From Bacteroidales bacterium (GTDB taxonomy: Bacteria > Bacteroidota > Bacteroidia > Bacteroidales > UBA932), in assembly GCA_017935505.1 (NCBI GenBank), contig JAGBHM010000013.1, positions 27,594 through 91,593 on the forward strand: 64,000 nt of DNA, in the 5' to 3' direction. Each line of letters begins with the position of its first letter. Positions within the stretch are counted from its first letter, which is position 1. This document shows, piece by piece, positions 44,289-53,704 of the stretch. The notes under the pieces were generated by a model. The model did not search any database, was not told the origin of the DNA, and saw only the letters and a program-made list of their open reading frames with translations. The position numbers were made by a program, and so were the translations under genes.

Positions 44289-44984
44289 ATGAATTTTAAG
44301 GTATTATATGGATGGTATGTTGCCATTGTTGTAGTGATGGTCCTTTCGGTTGGGCTTAAAATCTCTCATGTTGCAGATGCTTTTGTTGAAGGCTTTGAAA
44401 CTGCCTATAGTAATGTAAGTGAGAGTGTTGAGGAGAATGACACGTTGCCTGTAGTCTGGGCTGGTGCCAATATCAGGATTGATTCGGATTCTCTTAAAGC
44501 GGCTTATTCTACAGTATTGAAGAGTGGAGACAAGAGCTCTTTGGTGGAGATAATACCTTCTACCTATACGGTTATGGCCTCAGGTGATTCCGATAATAAA
44601 GGCGAGATTATTGCCCTTTCGGTGGTGCAAGGGTTGTTGGCATTTCTTGTCCTGATTCTTTCTGCAGTGGTTTTCGTATTTATTGCCAAGCTGTTCATCT
44701 GTATCAATTCGGCATTGAAGAGGAGGGAGGTATTTGACCTTAAGGTGATAAGGACAATGCGTGTGCTGGGAATGATATTGTTGGCACAGTCTCTTGTGAA
44801 TATGGCTTTTGTGTGGATACAATCAGAAATTGGGGAGACAATACTGTCGGGATATGATATTGATATAGTATTTGCAGACACACTGGATTATACAAGGATT
44901 GTTCTTGCTTTTGTAACCATAATGATATCTGAGGTATTTAAAATAGGTTACAATATCAGGGAGGAGCAGAGTCTTACCATTTAA
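44289..44984 (+). CDS. DUF2975 membrane protein
   Basis: 231 residues with four hydrophobic helices: YGWYVAIVVVMVLSVGL, then VVQGLLAFLVLILSAVVFVF, LGMILLAQSLVNMAFVW, and IVLAFVTIMISEVF ahead of EVFKIGYNIREEQSLTI. The last stretch is the usual DUF2975 end. The family is commonly encoded with a small Xre regulator, as here, where the genes are adjacent. The ATG at 44289 was chosen over an in-frame TTG at 44280. Function unknown. Confidence 0.82.
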   Translation: MNFKVLYGWYVAIVVVMVLSVGLKISHVADAFVEGFETAYSNVSESVEENDTLPVVWAGANIRIDSDSLKAAYSTVLKSGDKSSLVEIIPSTYTVMASGDSDNKGEIIALSVVQGLLAFLVLILSAVVFVFIAKLFICINSALKRREVFDLKVIRTMRVLGMILLAQSLVNMAFVWIQSEIGETILSGYDIDIVFADTLDYTRIVLAFVTIMISEVFKIGYNIREEQSLTI

Positions 44985-44995
44985 TGTTTTTAGGT

Positions 44996-45229
44996 ATGGG
45001 AATAGTGGTAAGATTAGATGTTATGATGGCCCGACGGAAGATTTCTCTGGGTGAATTGTCTGAGAAGATGGACATTACCCAGGCCAATCTCTCCATCTTG
45101 AAGACAGGCAAGGCAAAGGCTGTGCGTTTTTCAACGCTGCAGCAGTTGTGCGAGATTCTGGAGTGCCAGCCGGGTGATCTTCTGGAGTATGTGCCCGAGG
45201 ATAAAGATAATGATGTTGAAATACAATAA
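44996..45229 (+). CDS. Small Xre/Cro-type (YozG-like) transcriptional regulator
   Basis: 77 residues, almost all helix-turn-helix: VVRLDVMMARRKISLGELSE, then MDITQANLSILKTGKAKAVR, LQQLCEILECQPGDLLEY. This is the YozG-like type found next to DUF2975 proteins. ATG at 44996 matches the usual start of the family; ATG at 44984 overlaps the DUF2975 stop by one base and is an alternative. It probably binds the triple half-site at 44223-44262 and controls its own operon. Confidence 0.88.
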   Translation: MGIVVRLDVMMARRKISLGELSEKMDITQANLSILKTGKAKAVRFSTLQQLCEILECQPGDLLEYVPEDKDNDVEIQ

Positions 45230-45241
45230 ACGTACATTTAT

Positions 45242-48070
45242 ATGATAAAGAAGAGTTTTACTTTTATGTTGGCCTTTGTGTTATTGTCTGTAATGGCATT
45301 TGCACAAATGGTTTCACCACAGGCCCAATTGGAATTGGATTCATCTGTGGTTTATGGAAAATTGGATAATGGCCTAACATATTATATCAAACATAATGAA
45401 AAACCAGCTCAAAGAGCCGATTTTTACATTGTTACAAATGTTGGTGCCATTCAGGAGACTCCTGCACAGGACGGTCTTGCACACTTTTTTGAGCACATGT
45501 GCTTTAATGGAACAAAAAATTTCCCTGGCAAAGGTATCATCTCCTATATGGAGAGCATAGGTGCAAAGTTCGGTGAGAATGTGAATGCAGCAACCAGTGT
45601 TGAGATGACCTCATACATGCTGAACAATATTCCTGTAATCAGGGAGGGCATTATCGACAGCTCACTACTTATATTGCATGACTGGTCGGCATTTGTTACC
45701 AATGATCCTCAGGAAATTGAAAATGAGAGAGGCGTTATCCTCGAAGAGAAGAGAACCCGCAATACTGCACAATGGAGAGCCAGAACAGCAGCATGTGAGG
45801 CGCTTTTCAATGGTACAAAATATGCAACCTGCAGCATCATTGGCAGTGAGGAGAACCTTAAGACATTCAAACCTGAAGAGCTTGTAAACTTCTACAAAAC
45901 CTGGTATCGTCCAGACATGCAGGCAATAATTGTTGTAGGTGATGTGGATGTGAAGAGTGTGGAGAACAAAATCAAAAACCTGTTTGGTCAGTTACCAAAA
46001 GCTGAAAACCCTAAGGCAAAGGATGTTATCCTGATTCCGGACAACAAGGAGCCTATCGTTTCAATCTTCACAGATAAAGAGAATACATCTACAAGTGCTG
46101 AGGTATATTTCAAGAGCCAGCCGCTTCCTAAAGAGTATAGAGGCCTTGGTATGGCTGTTATTATGAACCTTTACAAGAATATGATTTCAAGAATGTTCAG
46201 CGAGAGGTTCAGTGATATCTCATCAAAACCTGATGCACCTTTCTTTGGCGCAGGTGCCGGTTTTGGCAAACTTTGCTCAACATTGGAGGCATTCTATGGT
46301 AATGTGCAGTCTAAAGATGGTGAGGCTGTGAAAGCTCTTAAGGCAATGTTTGTTGAACTTGAAAGAGCACGCAGATTCGGTTTTACCCAGAGTGAGTTCG
46401 ACAGGGCAAAGACCAATCTGCTGAGAGGCTATGAGAGAGCTGCTGCAAATGCCGCTTCAATGCAGAACGGACAGTTTGTACAATCATATATCAGCCACTT
46501 CCTTGAGGGACATCCTTATACAACTCCAGATTACAATTATCAGATGATAAAAGGTTATCTCGAAGGCGGTGCTATACAATTGCCAATGCTTAACCAGATG
46601 ATGTCACAGCTCCTGACAGAGCATAATATGGTAGTGATATTCAATGCCCCTGAGAAAGAGGGCCTTGCTACACCAGCAAAGGAGGATCTGCTTGATGCAA
46701 TTGCTGCTGCGAAAGCAGAGGATATCAAACCTTTGGAGGGCGACGATGTTACAGTTCAGCTTATGGATGCTTCAACTTTGACAGGTTCTGAAGTGAAACT
46801 GGAAGAGAAGGGCAAATTCGGTACTACCAAACTTGTTTTGGGCAATGGTATTGAAATTTATGTAAAACCTACCGACTTCAAGAAAGATGAGGTTTCATTG
46901 AAGACAGTTGCTCTTGGTGGAAAATCAATCATTGATGACTCTTTGATGCCGTCATTGGAGGGCAATATTGCCTCTATTATCCAGTCTTATTCTGGTTTGG
47001 GAGAGTTTTCTGCGACAAAACTTCGTAAAATGCTTACCGGAAAGGCTGCAGGTGCATCTGCCTATATTGGAGGATTGGAGCATGGCGTAAACGGTACTTG
47101 TTCACCTAGAGATTTTGAAACAATGTTGCAGCTTGTATATATGTGTTATACACAGCCTCGTTTTGATGAGAGTGAGATTTCTGTAGGTATGAACCAGTTG
47201 AAGGCTATGTTGCCTAATGTGATAAATCAGCCGAGCTTCATCTTTCAGAATGAAGTTACAAAGACTTTATATGGAGAGTCTCCGCGTATCCCTAATATCA
47301 GCGCTGAGTTGCTTGAGAAGGCAAGTGTAGCTGATTATGCAAAGATTTATAACCAGTTGTTCTCTGATGCAGCAAAAACAAAAGTATATATTGTAGGTAA
47401 TGTGAATATTGATGAGATCAAGCCTTTGCTGGAGAAATATATCGGTTCACTTCCTGTGAAGACAGAGAATGGCGCAATGTGGAAAGACCACAATGTCTCT
47501 ATAGTTGAGGGAGAGGTTGAGAATGTCTTTGAGGTGGCAATGGAGGCTCCAAAAGCAACTGTAGCTCTTGTTTACAGTGGTGATATGAAGTATTCTATCG
47601 AGAACAGCATTGTGATGTCTGCCCTCAAATATGTATTGGATATGACTTATACCAAGACTATAAGGGAGGATGAAGGCGGTACTTATGGAGTAGGAGTCTC
47701 TGCTTCATTGTCTGACAGACCAAGGGATGAATTCTCTCTGATGATCAATTTTGATACCGATCCGGCAAAAGCAGAAAAACTGATATCAATTGCTAAAGAC
47801 GGTTTGGCTGATATTGTTAAAAATGGAGTTGCCCAGGAGTATGTGTCAAAGGCAAAAGAGAGCTTCCTCAAGTCATTCCCTGAGAGACAGATAAGCAACG
47901 GCTACTGGATGAGTGTCATCTACAACTATTACGGATTGGACAAGGATATCAATTCGGAGTATGTTGAGACAGTGGAAAAATGCGTTACATCAAAAAATAT
48001 CCAGAAACTGCTTAAGAAGATGATCAAGCAGGGTAATATGGTAAAGATTGTGATGAATCCAAAACAGTAA
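45242..48070 (+). CDS. M16-family zinc metallopeptidase (pitrilysin-like)
   Basis: 942 residues with signal peptide (LLSVMAFAQ). The inverted zinc motif HFFEHMCFNGTKNF lies near residue 80, with the third ligand in ENERGVILEEKR about 75 residues later. The second, non-catalytic M16 half follows from about residue 520, and DMTYTKTIREDEGGTYGVGV is the conserved Arg/Tyr substrate-binding region. It acts on peptides in the periplasm. It follows the Xre gene by 12 bases and ends at a hairpin terminator. Confidence 0.95.
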   Translation: MIKKSFTFMLAFVLLSVMAFAQMVSPQAQLELDSSVVYGKLDNGLTYYIKHNEKPAQRADFYIVTNVGAIQETPAQDGLAHFFEHMCFNGTKNFPGKGIISYMESIGAKFGENVNAATSVEMTSYMLNNIPVIREGIIDSSLLILHDWSAFVTNDPQEIENERGVILEEKRTRNTAQWRARTAACEALFNGTKYATCSIIGSEENLKTFKPEELVNFYKTWYRPDMQAIIVVGDVDVKSVENKIKNLFGQLPKAENPKAKDVILIPDNKEPIVSIFTDKENTSTSAEVYFKSQPLPKEYRGLGMAVIMNLYKNMISRMFSERFSDISSKPDAPFFGAGAGFGKLCSTLEAFYGNVQSKDGEAVKALKAMFVELERARRFGFTQSEFDRAKTNLLRGYERAAANAASMQNGQFVQSYISHFLEGHPYTTPDYNYQMIKGYLEGGAIQLPMLNQMMSQLLTEHNMVVIFNAPEKEGLATPAKEDLLDAIAAAKAEDIKPLEGDDVTVQLMDASTLTGSEVKLEEKGKFGTTKLVLGNGIEIYVKPTDFKKDEVSLKTVALGGKSIIDDSLMPSLEGNIASIIQSYSGLGEFSATKLRKMLTGKAAGASAYIGGLEHGVNGTCSPRDFETMLQLVYMCYTQPRFDESEISVGMNQLKAMLPNVINQPSFIFQNEVTKTLYGESPRIPNISAELLEKASVADYAKIYNQLFSDAAKTKVYIVGNVNIDEIKPLLEKYIGSLPVKTENGAMWKDHNVSIVEGEVENVFEVAMEAPKATVALVYSGDMKYSIENSIVMSALKYVLDMTYTKTIREDEGGTYGVGVSASLSDRPRDEFSLMINFDTDPAKAEKLISIAKDGLADIVKNGVAQEYVSKAKESFLKSFPERQISNGYWMSVIYNYYGLDKDINSEYVETVEKCVTSKNIQKLLKKMIKQGNMVKIVMNPKQ

Positions 48071-48106
48071 AAATTCAGCTAATATTATTGGTTGTGTTTA
48101 TAGGGG

Positions 48107-48146
48107 CAGGAGGTTTCCGTTTTATACGGAGGCCTCCTGTTTCTTT
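48107..48146 (+). terminator. Hairpin terminator after the M16 peptidase gene
   Basis: CAGGAGG with an inner CCG pairs with CGG and CCTCCTG around 48107-48139, followed by TTTCTTT. Confidence 0.65.
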
Positions 48147-48234
48147 AGGCTAAACATTATTGTAACATTTTATTAATTGCCATGTAATTATAGTTTCTTT
48201 TATTTGCGATAGAAATTTTAAAAACTATTTTAAC

Positions 48235-50445
48235 GTGGAATCAGTTTATTTGGCGATTGTAATTATTTTATTAGTGTTGGCTGTATCAGACTTGGTAGTT
48301 GGTGTGGCCAATGATGCTGTGAACTTCCTTAATTCAGCCGTCGGATCAAAAGCAGCTTCAAGAAGGGTGATAATGTGGGTAGCCACTGCCGGAATCATGG
48401 TTGGTGTACTCACATCAAGCGGTATGATGGAGGTTGCCAGAAAAGGTATTTTTCATCCTGGCATGTTCTCGTTCAGTGAAATCATGATGCTTTTTCTTGC
48501 AGTGATGCTTACAGATGTGATTTTACTTGATGTGTTCAATACATTGGGTTTGCCAACCTCCACAACGGTCTCTCTGGTCTTTGAACTTTTGGGAGCAGCG
48601 GTGTGTGTTGCATTGTTCAGCATATCTGCTTCAGATACTGCAACTATAGCAAATTTGCCCGAATATATCAACTCGGGGAAGGCTCTGGGTATAATTTCTG
48701 GAATTTTGACATCTGTAGTTATTGCATTCGTGTGCGGAACAGTGATAATGTACATCACCCGTATAATATTTTCATATAATTTCCAGAACAAAATGAAAGG
48801 GATAGGGGCTGTATGGTGTGGTATCGCTCTCACCGCAGTAACCTATTTTGCTCTGTTTAAAGGTCTGAAAAATGCTCCGGTTATGCCGTTGGAGATGATG
48901 TCTTATATTAATGAGAATATCCTGCTCTGTGTAACGGTAGCATTTGTCTTCTGGACTCTGGTTATGCTGCTTTTGGCTCTGTTGAAAGTAAATATTTTGA
49001 GAATAACAGTACTTTCTGGAACATTTGCACTTGCTTTGGCTTTTGCCGGAAATGACCTTGTGAATTTTATAGGTGTCTTCATGGCTGGTTTTGATTCATA
49101 TAAGATAGCCTCAGCAACAGGCGATACTGCAATGTTGATGGGAGACCTTACAAAGCCTGTACATGCTAATCTCTACATACTTATGGCCTCAGGCCTGGTT
49201 ATGTCAATAACATTGTGGTTCTCCAAAAAGGCCAGAAAAGTTACAGAAACAGAGGTGAATCTTGCAAAACAGGATTCTGGAAATGAGAATTTTGATTCAA
49301 CTCCAGTATCGAGGGCAATAGTCCGTCAGGCCATAAATATGAACAAATGGTTTGAAAAGGTAACTCCCGATAGCGTGAAGAATTTTATAGAGAGCCGCTT
49401 TACTAAGGATGTTGCTGTAACAGAGAAAGATGGAGCAGCATTTGACTTGATAAGGGCTACAGTGAACCTTACTGTTGCATCACTGCTGATATCATTGGCA
49501 ACATCATTGAAATTACCTCTCTCCACAACTTACGTTACATTCATGGTTGCAATGGGTAGTTCCTTGGCAGATAAGGCATGGGGCCGTGAAAGTGCCGTAT
49601 ATAGGATTACCGGTGTGATGACTGTGATATTGGGTTGGTTCTTTACAGCATTTGTGGCATTTGTAATATCATTCTTGGTTGCAATGTTGCTTATGTGGGG
49701 CGGAGTATATGCAGTTATACTACTTGTGATTGGTTGCGGATGGATGCTTGTACATAACAGTTTGAGGGGCAAGAAGAAGAAAGAAGAGGAGCTTGAAGCT
49801 GAAAATGCCCAACAGGTATCGGTTGTAGAGAGGTGTGTGAATGATGTTACAGCAGCTACATCAAATATTGTGGATATATACAACTCAACCCTGGAGGGTA
49901 TATTCAAGGAAGACAGAAAACTGCTTAAAAATATGTTGTCGAAAGCCAGGGATATGCATGAAATGGCAAGTGCCCGTAAATATAATGTGGTTTCAACACT
50001 GGAGATGCTTAAGGAGAACAATATAGAAACTGCCCACTATTATGTGCAGGTTGTGGATTATTTGAATGAAGTTACCAAATCTATGCTGCATATATGCAAA
50101 TATACATTTGAGCATATCGACAATAACCATGAAGGCCTTTCATTAGAACAGGTCGAAGATCTGAAAGTTGTCAATGCCCGTATGAATGAAGTATTTGTAA
50201 GGGTTGAGAGTATGCTCTCTACAAATGATTTCTCCAATCTGAATGATGTTATGGCTCTGCGCGACTCAATTTTTGAAGATTTTGCCGTGGCTATAAAGAA
50301 ACAGATAGGACGTGACAGCCAGAATAAGAACACCACCCGCTGCAGTGTGCTCTATCTGAATATACTCACAGAGAACAAAATCATGGTTCTGCAGTTGAGA
50401 AATCTGCTGAAGGCCCAGAAATATTTTATAGAGAAGGAGTCGTAG
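48235..50445 (+). CDS. PiT-family inorganic phosphate transporter fused to a PhoU-like domain
   Basis: 736 residues from a GTG start (no ATG fits upstream or shortly downstream). The PiT signatures are repeated in the two halves: VGVANDAVNFLNSAVGSKAA near the N terminus and AFAGNDLVNFIGVFMAGFDS near residue 265, with about 10-12 membrane helices. Residues about 530-736 are soluble helices resembling PhoU (LLKNMLSKARDMHEMASA, then HYYVQVVDYLNEVTKSML). PhoU domains sense phosphate status, so the C-terminal part probably gates transport. Encoded alone, convergent with the mscS-like gene. Confidence 0.93.
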   Translation: MESVYLAIVIILLVLAVSDLVVGVANDAVNFLNSAVGSKAASRRVIMWVATAGIMVGVLTSSGMMEVARKGIFHPGMFSFSEIMMLFLAVMLTDVILLDVFNTLGLPTSTTVSLVFELLGAAVCVALFSISASDTATIANLPEYINSGKALGIISGILTSVVIAFVCGTVIMYITRIIFSYNFQNKMKGIGAVWCGIALTAVTYFALFKGLKNAPVMPLEMMSYINENILLCVTVAFVFWTLVMLLLALLKVNILRITVLSGTFALALAFAGNDLVNFIGVFMAGFDSYKIASATGDTAMLMGDLTKPVHANLYILMASGLVMSITLWFSKKARKVTETEVNLAKQDSGNENFDSTPVSRAIVRQAINMNKWFEKVTPDSVKNFIESRFTKDVAVTEKDGAAFDLIRATVNLTVASLLISLATSLKLPLSTTYVTFMVAMGSSLADKAWGRESAVYRITGVMTVILGWFFTAFVAFVISFLVAMLLMWGGVYAVILLVIGCGWMLVHNSLRGKKKKEEELEAENAQQVSVVERCVNDVTAATSNIVDIYNSTLEGIFKEDRKLLKNMLSKARDMHEMASARKYNVVSTLEMLKENNIETAHYYVQVVDYLNEVTKSMLHICKYTFEHIDNNHEGLSLEQVEDLKVVNARMNEVFVRVESMLSTNDFSNLNDVMALRDSIFEDFAVAIKKQIGRDSQNKNTTRCSVLYLNILTENKIMVLQLRNLLKAQKYFIEKES

Positions 50446-50448
50446 GGT

Positions 50449-51618
50449 TTAAGGTGCAGGGTAGCCGATCTGGAACATCTTTATGCCGAATATGGATGCT
50501 GATGCTATGGCCTGTTCGAGTATGGCAGCCTGTATCCCTTCATAAGTGACCCAGCTCTTGTTCTTTGAAAAACAATATATCTGTACCGGGATTCCTTGAG
50601 GCCCGGGTTGCAGGTATCTTATCATTACCATCAGTTCTTTATTTATTTGGGGATTCTCAAGGATCATTTTGAGCAGATACATCCTGTATAATTGCAGGTT
50701 TGTTATCTGCTCTTTCTCTTTTGAGGCGGGCATTATTACATATTGGCTGAGTTTTTCCAACTCCAGGCTGTCGCAATACCTCACGCTGTTCATATCTATA
50801 TTGAAATTGAGTGTAATTCTCCTTCCTCCCGACTCATCCATTCCCCTCCAGTTCTGGAATGGCGTATTTATGAGGGAGTAGGTGGGCACATTTATAATAG
50901 TATTGTCGAAATTCTGAATTTTTACAGTAATCAGGCTGATATCTGTGACAACTCCATTTGCAAGGGTATTGTCTATTACAATCCAATCTCCCGGCCTTAC
51001 CATATCATTGTAAGAGAGTTGTATGCCGGCAACAAAGCCCAGGATAGTATCTTTGAATATAAATGAGAGAACCGCTGCAAATGCACCCAATCCGGTCAGC
51101 AGGCCCAATGGCGATTTTTCAATAATTGCTGCAACAACCAGAATGACCCCTATGAAGTATATTCCAATCTGAAGTATCTGCAAAAAGCCTTTGATGGGCT
51201 TCTGCTTGTATCTGTTCTTCTTGCTTATTATGTCGTAGCATATTTTAAGAATATTGTCAGTAATTGCGATGGAGCAGATTATTATGGCAATTACATCTAT
51301 TTTAAGACACCACGAGAGTGCTTTGCTCTTTTCATCAAATGCCTCTGGAAGCATCTGTAGCAAGAAAACCAGGGCAATGATGCTGATAATTCTTTTAAAA
51401 ATGGTAATTATATATAATTTGCCCCTCTGGCTGAATTTGAGGTGAACAAGCAGCTTGTCTTTTATGAATGCCAGCATAATTCTCAATACTATCCATAAAA
51501 TTGTGGAGATGAGCAGTACAATGCCGCATTTTATGAATATTTCTGCCTCTGTTGTGATATGTTCTCCAAAGCCTAGCTCTACAAGCCAGTTTTTAACCAT
51601 TCCCAATAATTTCTCCAT
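50449..51618 (-). CDS. MscS-family mechanosensitive channel
   Basis: 389 residues. Three to five N-terminal hydrophobic helices are followed by the MscS pore helix and beta domain: LLTGLGAFAAVLSFIFKDTI, GFVAGIQLSYNDMVRPGDWI, NGVVTDISLITVKIQNFDNT and NVPTYSLINTPFQNW. The C-terminal domain is longer than in E. coli MscS, with YLQPGPQGIPVQIYCF. It releases solutes on osmotic down-shock. The start MEKLLGMVKNW at 51616-51618 was preferred to an upstream in-frame start. Confidence 0.92.
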   Translation of the reverse strand: MEKLLGMVKNWLVELGFGEHITTEAEIFIKCGIVLLISTILWIVLRIMLAFIKDKLLVHLKFSQRGKLYIITIFKRIISIIALVFLLQMLPEAFDEKSKALSWCLKIDVIAIIICSIAITDNILKICYDIISKKNRYKQKPIKGFLQILQIGIYFIGVILVVAAIIEKSPLGLLTGLGAFAAVLSFIFKDTILGFVAGIQLSYNDMVRPGDWIVIDNTLANGVVTDISLITVKIQNFDNTIINVPTYSLINTPFQNWRGMDESGGRRITLNFNIDMNSVRYCDSLELEKLSQYVIMPASKEKEQITNLQLYRMYLLKMILENPQINKELMVMIRYLQPGPQGIPVQIYCFSKNKSWVTYEGIQAAILEQAIASASIFGIKMFQIGYPAP

Positions 51619-51695
51619 ATATCTCTTCCTTTTTATAGCATTAAACAATGCTCCGACAGATTTGTTATTTCATAAAACAGTAAAATATCGCAGAT

Positions 51696-51953
51696 ATGAA
51701 CAAGAAACAGATGGTAAAGGCACTTTCTTATAAAACTGGTATGACATTGGCTGAGAGTAATGAATATCTTAATACGGTATTGGGTATAATGGCTGGCTCC
51801 CTTAAAAATGGGGAGGATGTCTTTTTGAGAGGATTCGGCTCTTTTATGATAAAGGAGAGAAAACCTCGTAGGACAATGAGCCTCAACACCAAGAAGATGA
51901 TAACAATACCGGCCAAAAAAGTGGTAAAATTCAGGACACAGATGCTGGATTAG
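51696..51953 (+). CDS. HU/IHF-family DNA-binding protein
   Basis: 85 residues. MNKKQMVKALSYKTGMTLAE opens the helical dimer part; NGEDVFLRGFGSFMIKERKP is the strongly conserved GFGSF core. The usual ARxGRNPxT arm is altered here to RRTMSLNTKKMITIP, so DNA-bending geometry may differ. The C terminus KKVVKFRTQMLD is typical. A nucleoid protein, encoded alone and divergent from the channel gene. Confidence 0.93.
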   Translation: MNKKQMVKALSYKTGMTLAESNEYLNTVLGIMAGSLKNGEDVFLRGFGSFMIKERKPRRTMSLNTKKMITIPAKKVVKFRTQMLD

Positions 51954-51973
51954 CAGATTAAGATAATCTTTAC

Positions 51974-51981
51974 TATATTTG
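51974..51981 (+). promoter_or_regulatory. -7 element before the Dabb gene, with a leader hairpin
   Basis: TATATTTG lies 39 bases before the ATG at 52021. The transcript would begin just before a GC-rich hairpin, CGCCGC (51991-51996) with GCGGCG (52004-52009), which could instead be a weak terminator for the HU gene. No -33 TTTG was found. Confidence 0.45.
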
Positions 51982-52020
51982 TACATAATGCGCCGCACTA
52001 ACCGCGGCGTGTTTTGTATT

Positions 52021-52323
52021 ATGCTTGTACATATTGTAATGTGGAAATTCAAGGACTTTGCAGAGGGTGCCGACAAACAGACCAATGCAGAGATTATGAA
52101 AGCAAAGCTTGAGGCTTTGCAAGGTGTTGTTCCCCAACTCAAGTATGCAGAGGTTGGTATAGATTTCAAACATACACAGATGAGCTATGATGCTGTACTT
52201 ATCAGCCATTTCGACAGTGAAGAAGATCTTGCTGCCTATAAAATCCATCCGGCTCATGTGGAGGTAAGCTCGTTTTGCAAGAAAATAAGGGAGAGTAGGG
52301 TAGTTGTTGACTACTGGAAATAG
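52021..52323 (+). CDS. Dabb (stress-responsive A/B barrel) domain protein
   Basis: 100 residues. The start MLVHIVMWKFKDFAEG and the later YAEVGIDFKHTQMSYDAVLI and DSEEDLAAYKIHPAHVEVSS are hallmarks of the dimeric alpha-beta barrel Dabb fold. The longer frame beginning at 51979 adds 14 residues through the hairpin and is not supported. Function in bacteria is unclear. Confidence 0.9.
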   Translation: MLVHIVMWKFKDFAEGADKQTNAEIMKAKLEALQGVVPQLKYAEVGIDFKHTQMSYDAVLISHFDSEEDLAAYKIHPAHVEVSSFCKKIRESRVVVDYWK

Positions 52324-52369
52324 GATATAAGCAGATTTTTTAATTTTTTTGCAGAAAAAGAGAAAAAAA

Positions 52370-52401
52370 TTTGGATGATATAAAAAAAAGTTCTACTTTT
52401 G
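52370..52401 (+). promoter_or_regulatory. Promoter of the tRNA-Asn gene
   Basis: TTTG (52370-52373), a 20-base spacer and TACTTTTG (52394-52401) match the Bacteroidota consensus, about 38 bases before the tRNA. Confidence 0.7.
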
Positions 52402-52438
52402 TACCCGCTAAGCAAAACAACGGTTAGCAAACATAAAT

Positions 52439-52512
52439 TCCTGAATAGCTCAGTTGGTTAGAGCATCTGACTGTTAATCAGAGGGTCCTAGGTTCAAGTC
52501 CTAGTTCAGGAG
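52439..52512 (+). tRNA. tRNA-Asn (GTT anticodon)
   Basis: A 74-base cloverleaf: acceptor stem TCCTGAA with TTCAGGA, D-arm TAGCTCAGTTGGTTAGAGCA, anticodon stem CTGAC with loop TGTTAAT holding GTT, T-arm with GGTTCAAGTCC. The discriminator base is G, as usual for tRNA-Asn. The 3' CCA is not encoded. Confidence 0.97.
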
Positions 52513-52516
52513 CAGA

Positions 52517-52546
52517 AACCACTCAAGAAATTGGGTGGTTTTTTTG
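52517..52546 (+). terminator. Terminator of the tRNA-Asn gene
   Basis: AACCACTC pairs with GGGTGGTT (one wobble) across an 8-base loop and is followed by TTTTT. Confidence 0.85.
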
Positions 52547-52621
52547 TTGTATCTTCTCCTCCCTGATACGTCCGGTAATCTCTTCCCCCTGTTAGTTTAG
52601 GTAATGTGATAAGAGAAAATG

Positions 52622-52654
52622 AAAAAAGGTGATCCACATTGTGAATCACCTTTT
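52622..52654 (-). terminator. Terminator of the rpsB-tsf transcript
   Basis: On the minus strand AAAAGGTGATTCAC pairs with the complementary half ending CACCTTTTTT; the stop of tsf is 33 bases upstream. Confidence 0.82.
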
Positions 52655-52686
52655 ATATATAATCAATGATTATAATCTTATCGTAA

Positions 52687-53691
52687 TTAGTCGTTCAAAG
52701 AGAATCTCTTGAATGCTACTACTTTAACATCTTTATCTACTGAAGCCAAGAAATCTTTTACAGATTGTTTGCCATCACCCATCTGGTATGCTTGCTCAAG
52801 AAGAGTGTTCTCCTTGAAGAATTTACCAAGTCTACCTTTAGCGATGTTCTGGATTTTAGCCTCCTCAGCAGCAAGACCTGCAGTTTTCTCAGCAGAAACT
52901 GTAGCTTTGATCTCGCGTGCCTTAGCAGCATCTTCCTCAGAAATCCAACCTTTAGCCATGTTAGACTCGATATGATCCTCGCTGTCTACATGAGAAGGGT
53001 TGATGCCTGCTTTCTTAAGAGCAGCCTCTACTGCTTTAAGAACAAGCTCCTCTTTGGTCTTCTCAATGGCAACTGTAAGCTCATTGTTGATAACCTCTTG
53101 TGGAACAGACTCAGCATCAAGGGCAACAGGGTTCATAGAAGCAACCTGCATAGCGATTCCTTTACCAACCTCTGCTGAAACCTCTTTGTTGAAACCAACA
53201 ATGGCAGCAAGTTTACCGTTAATTACGTGCATATAAGAAGCGATGTATGGAGCCTCAATGCTAGCGTAGAATGGTACTGCATGTTTCTCACCACTCTTAC
53301 CTGTTTGTTGAGTAATTGCATCCTCTACAGTCTGGCCGTTGAATGAGCAAGCCATCAAACCTGCAAGGTCTGCAGGGAAGCTCTCAAGAGCAGCTTTGGC
53401 AATGTTGTTTGCCAACTCCTGGAACTCTGCGTTCTTAGCAACGAAGTCAGTCTCGCAACCAAGAGCTGTAAGGATAGCTTTAGTATTGTCTGCGTTTACA
53501 AGAGCTACAACTTTACCCTCTGTAGTCTCTCTGTCTGAACGTTTTGCTGCAACAAGTTTACCTTTCTCTCTGATGATCTCCTGAGCTCTGGTGAAATCGC
53601 CGTCAGCCTCTACAAGGGCTTTTTTGCAATCCATCATACCGGCTCCGGTCATCTGGCGTAGTTTTGCAACATCTGAAGCTTTAATTTCCAT
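52687..53691 (-). CDS. tsf: Elongation factor Ts
   Basis: 334 residues. The N-terminal UBA-like domain reads MEIKASDVAKLRQMTGAGMM, then DCKKALVEADGDFTRAQEII. TDFVAKNAEF is the EF-Tu contact motif, and the coiled-coil/dimer domain follows. It recycles EF-Tu-GDP. At 334 residues it is longer than the E. coli protein (283), as is common in Bacteroidota. The start at 53689-53691 was chosen from the conserved N terminus; the longer frame runs into rpsB, whose stop is 13 bases upstream. Confidence 0.97.
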   Translation of the reverse strand: MEIKASDVAKLRQMTGAGMMDCKKALVEADGDFTRAQEIIREKGKLVAAKRSDRETTEGKVVALVNADNTKAILTALGCETDFVAKNAEFQELANNIAKAALESFPADLAGLMACSFNGQTVEDAITQQTGKSGEKHAVPFYASIEAPYIASYMHVINGKLAAIVGFNKEVSAEVGKGIAMQVASMNPVALDAESVPQEVINNELTVAIEKTKEELVLKAVEAALKKAGINPSHVDSEDHIESNMAKGWISEEDAAKAREIKATVSAEKTAGLAAEEAKIQNIAKGRLGKFFKENTLLEQAYQMGDGKQSVKDFLASVDKDVKVVAFKRFSLND

Positions 53692-53704
53692 AACCGAAAC
53701 TTTA

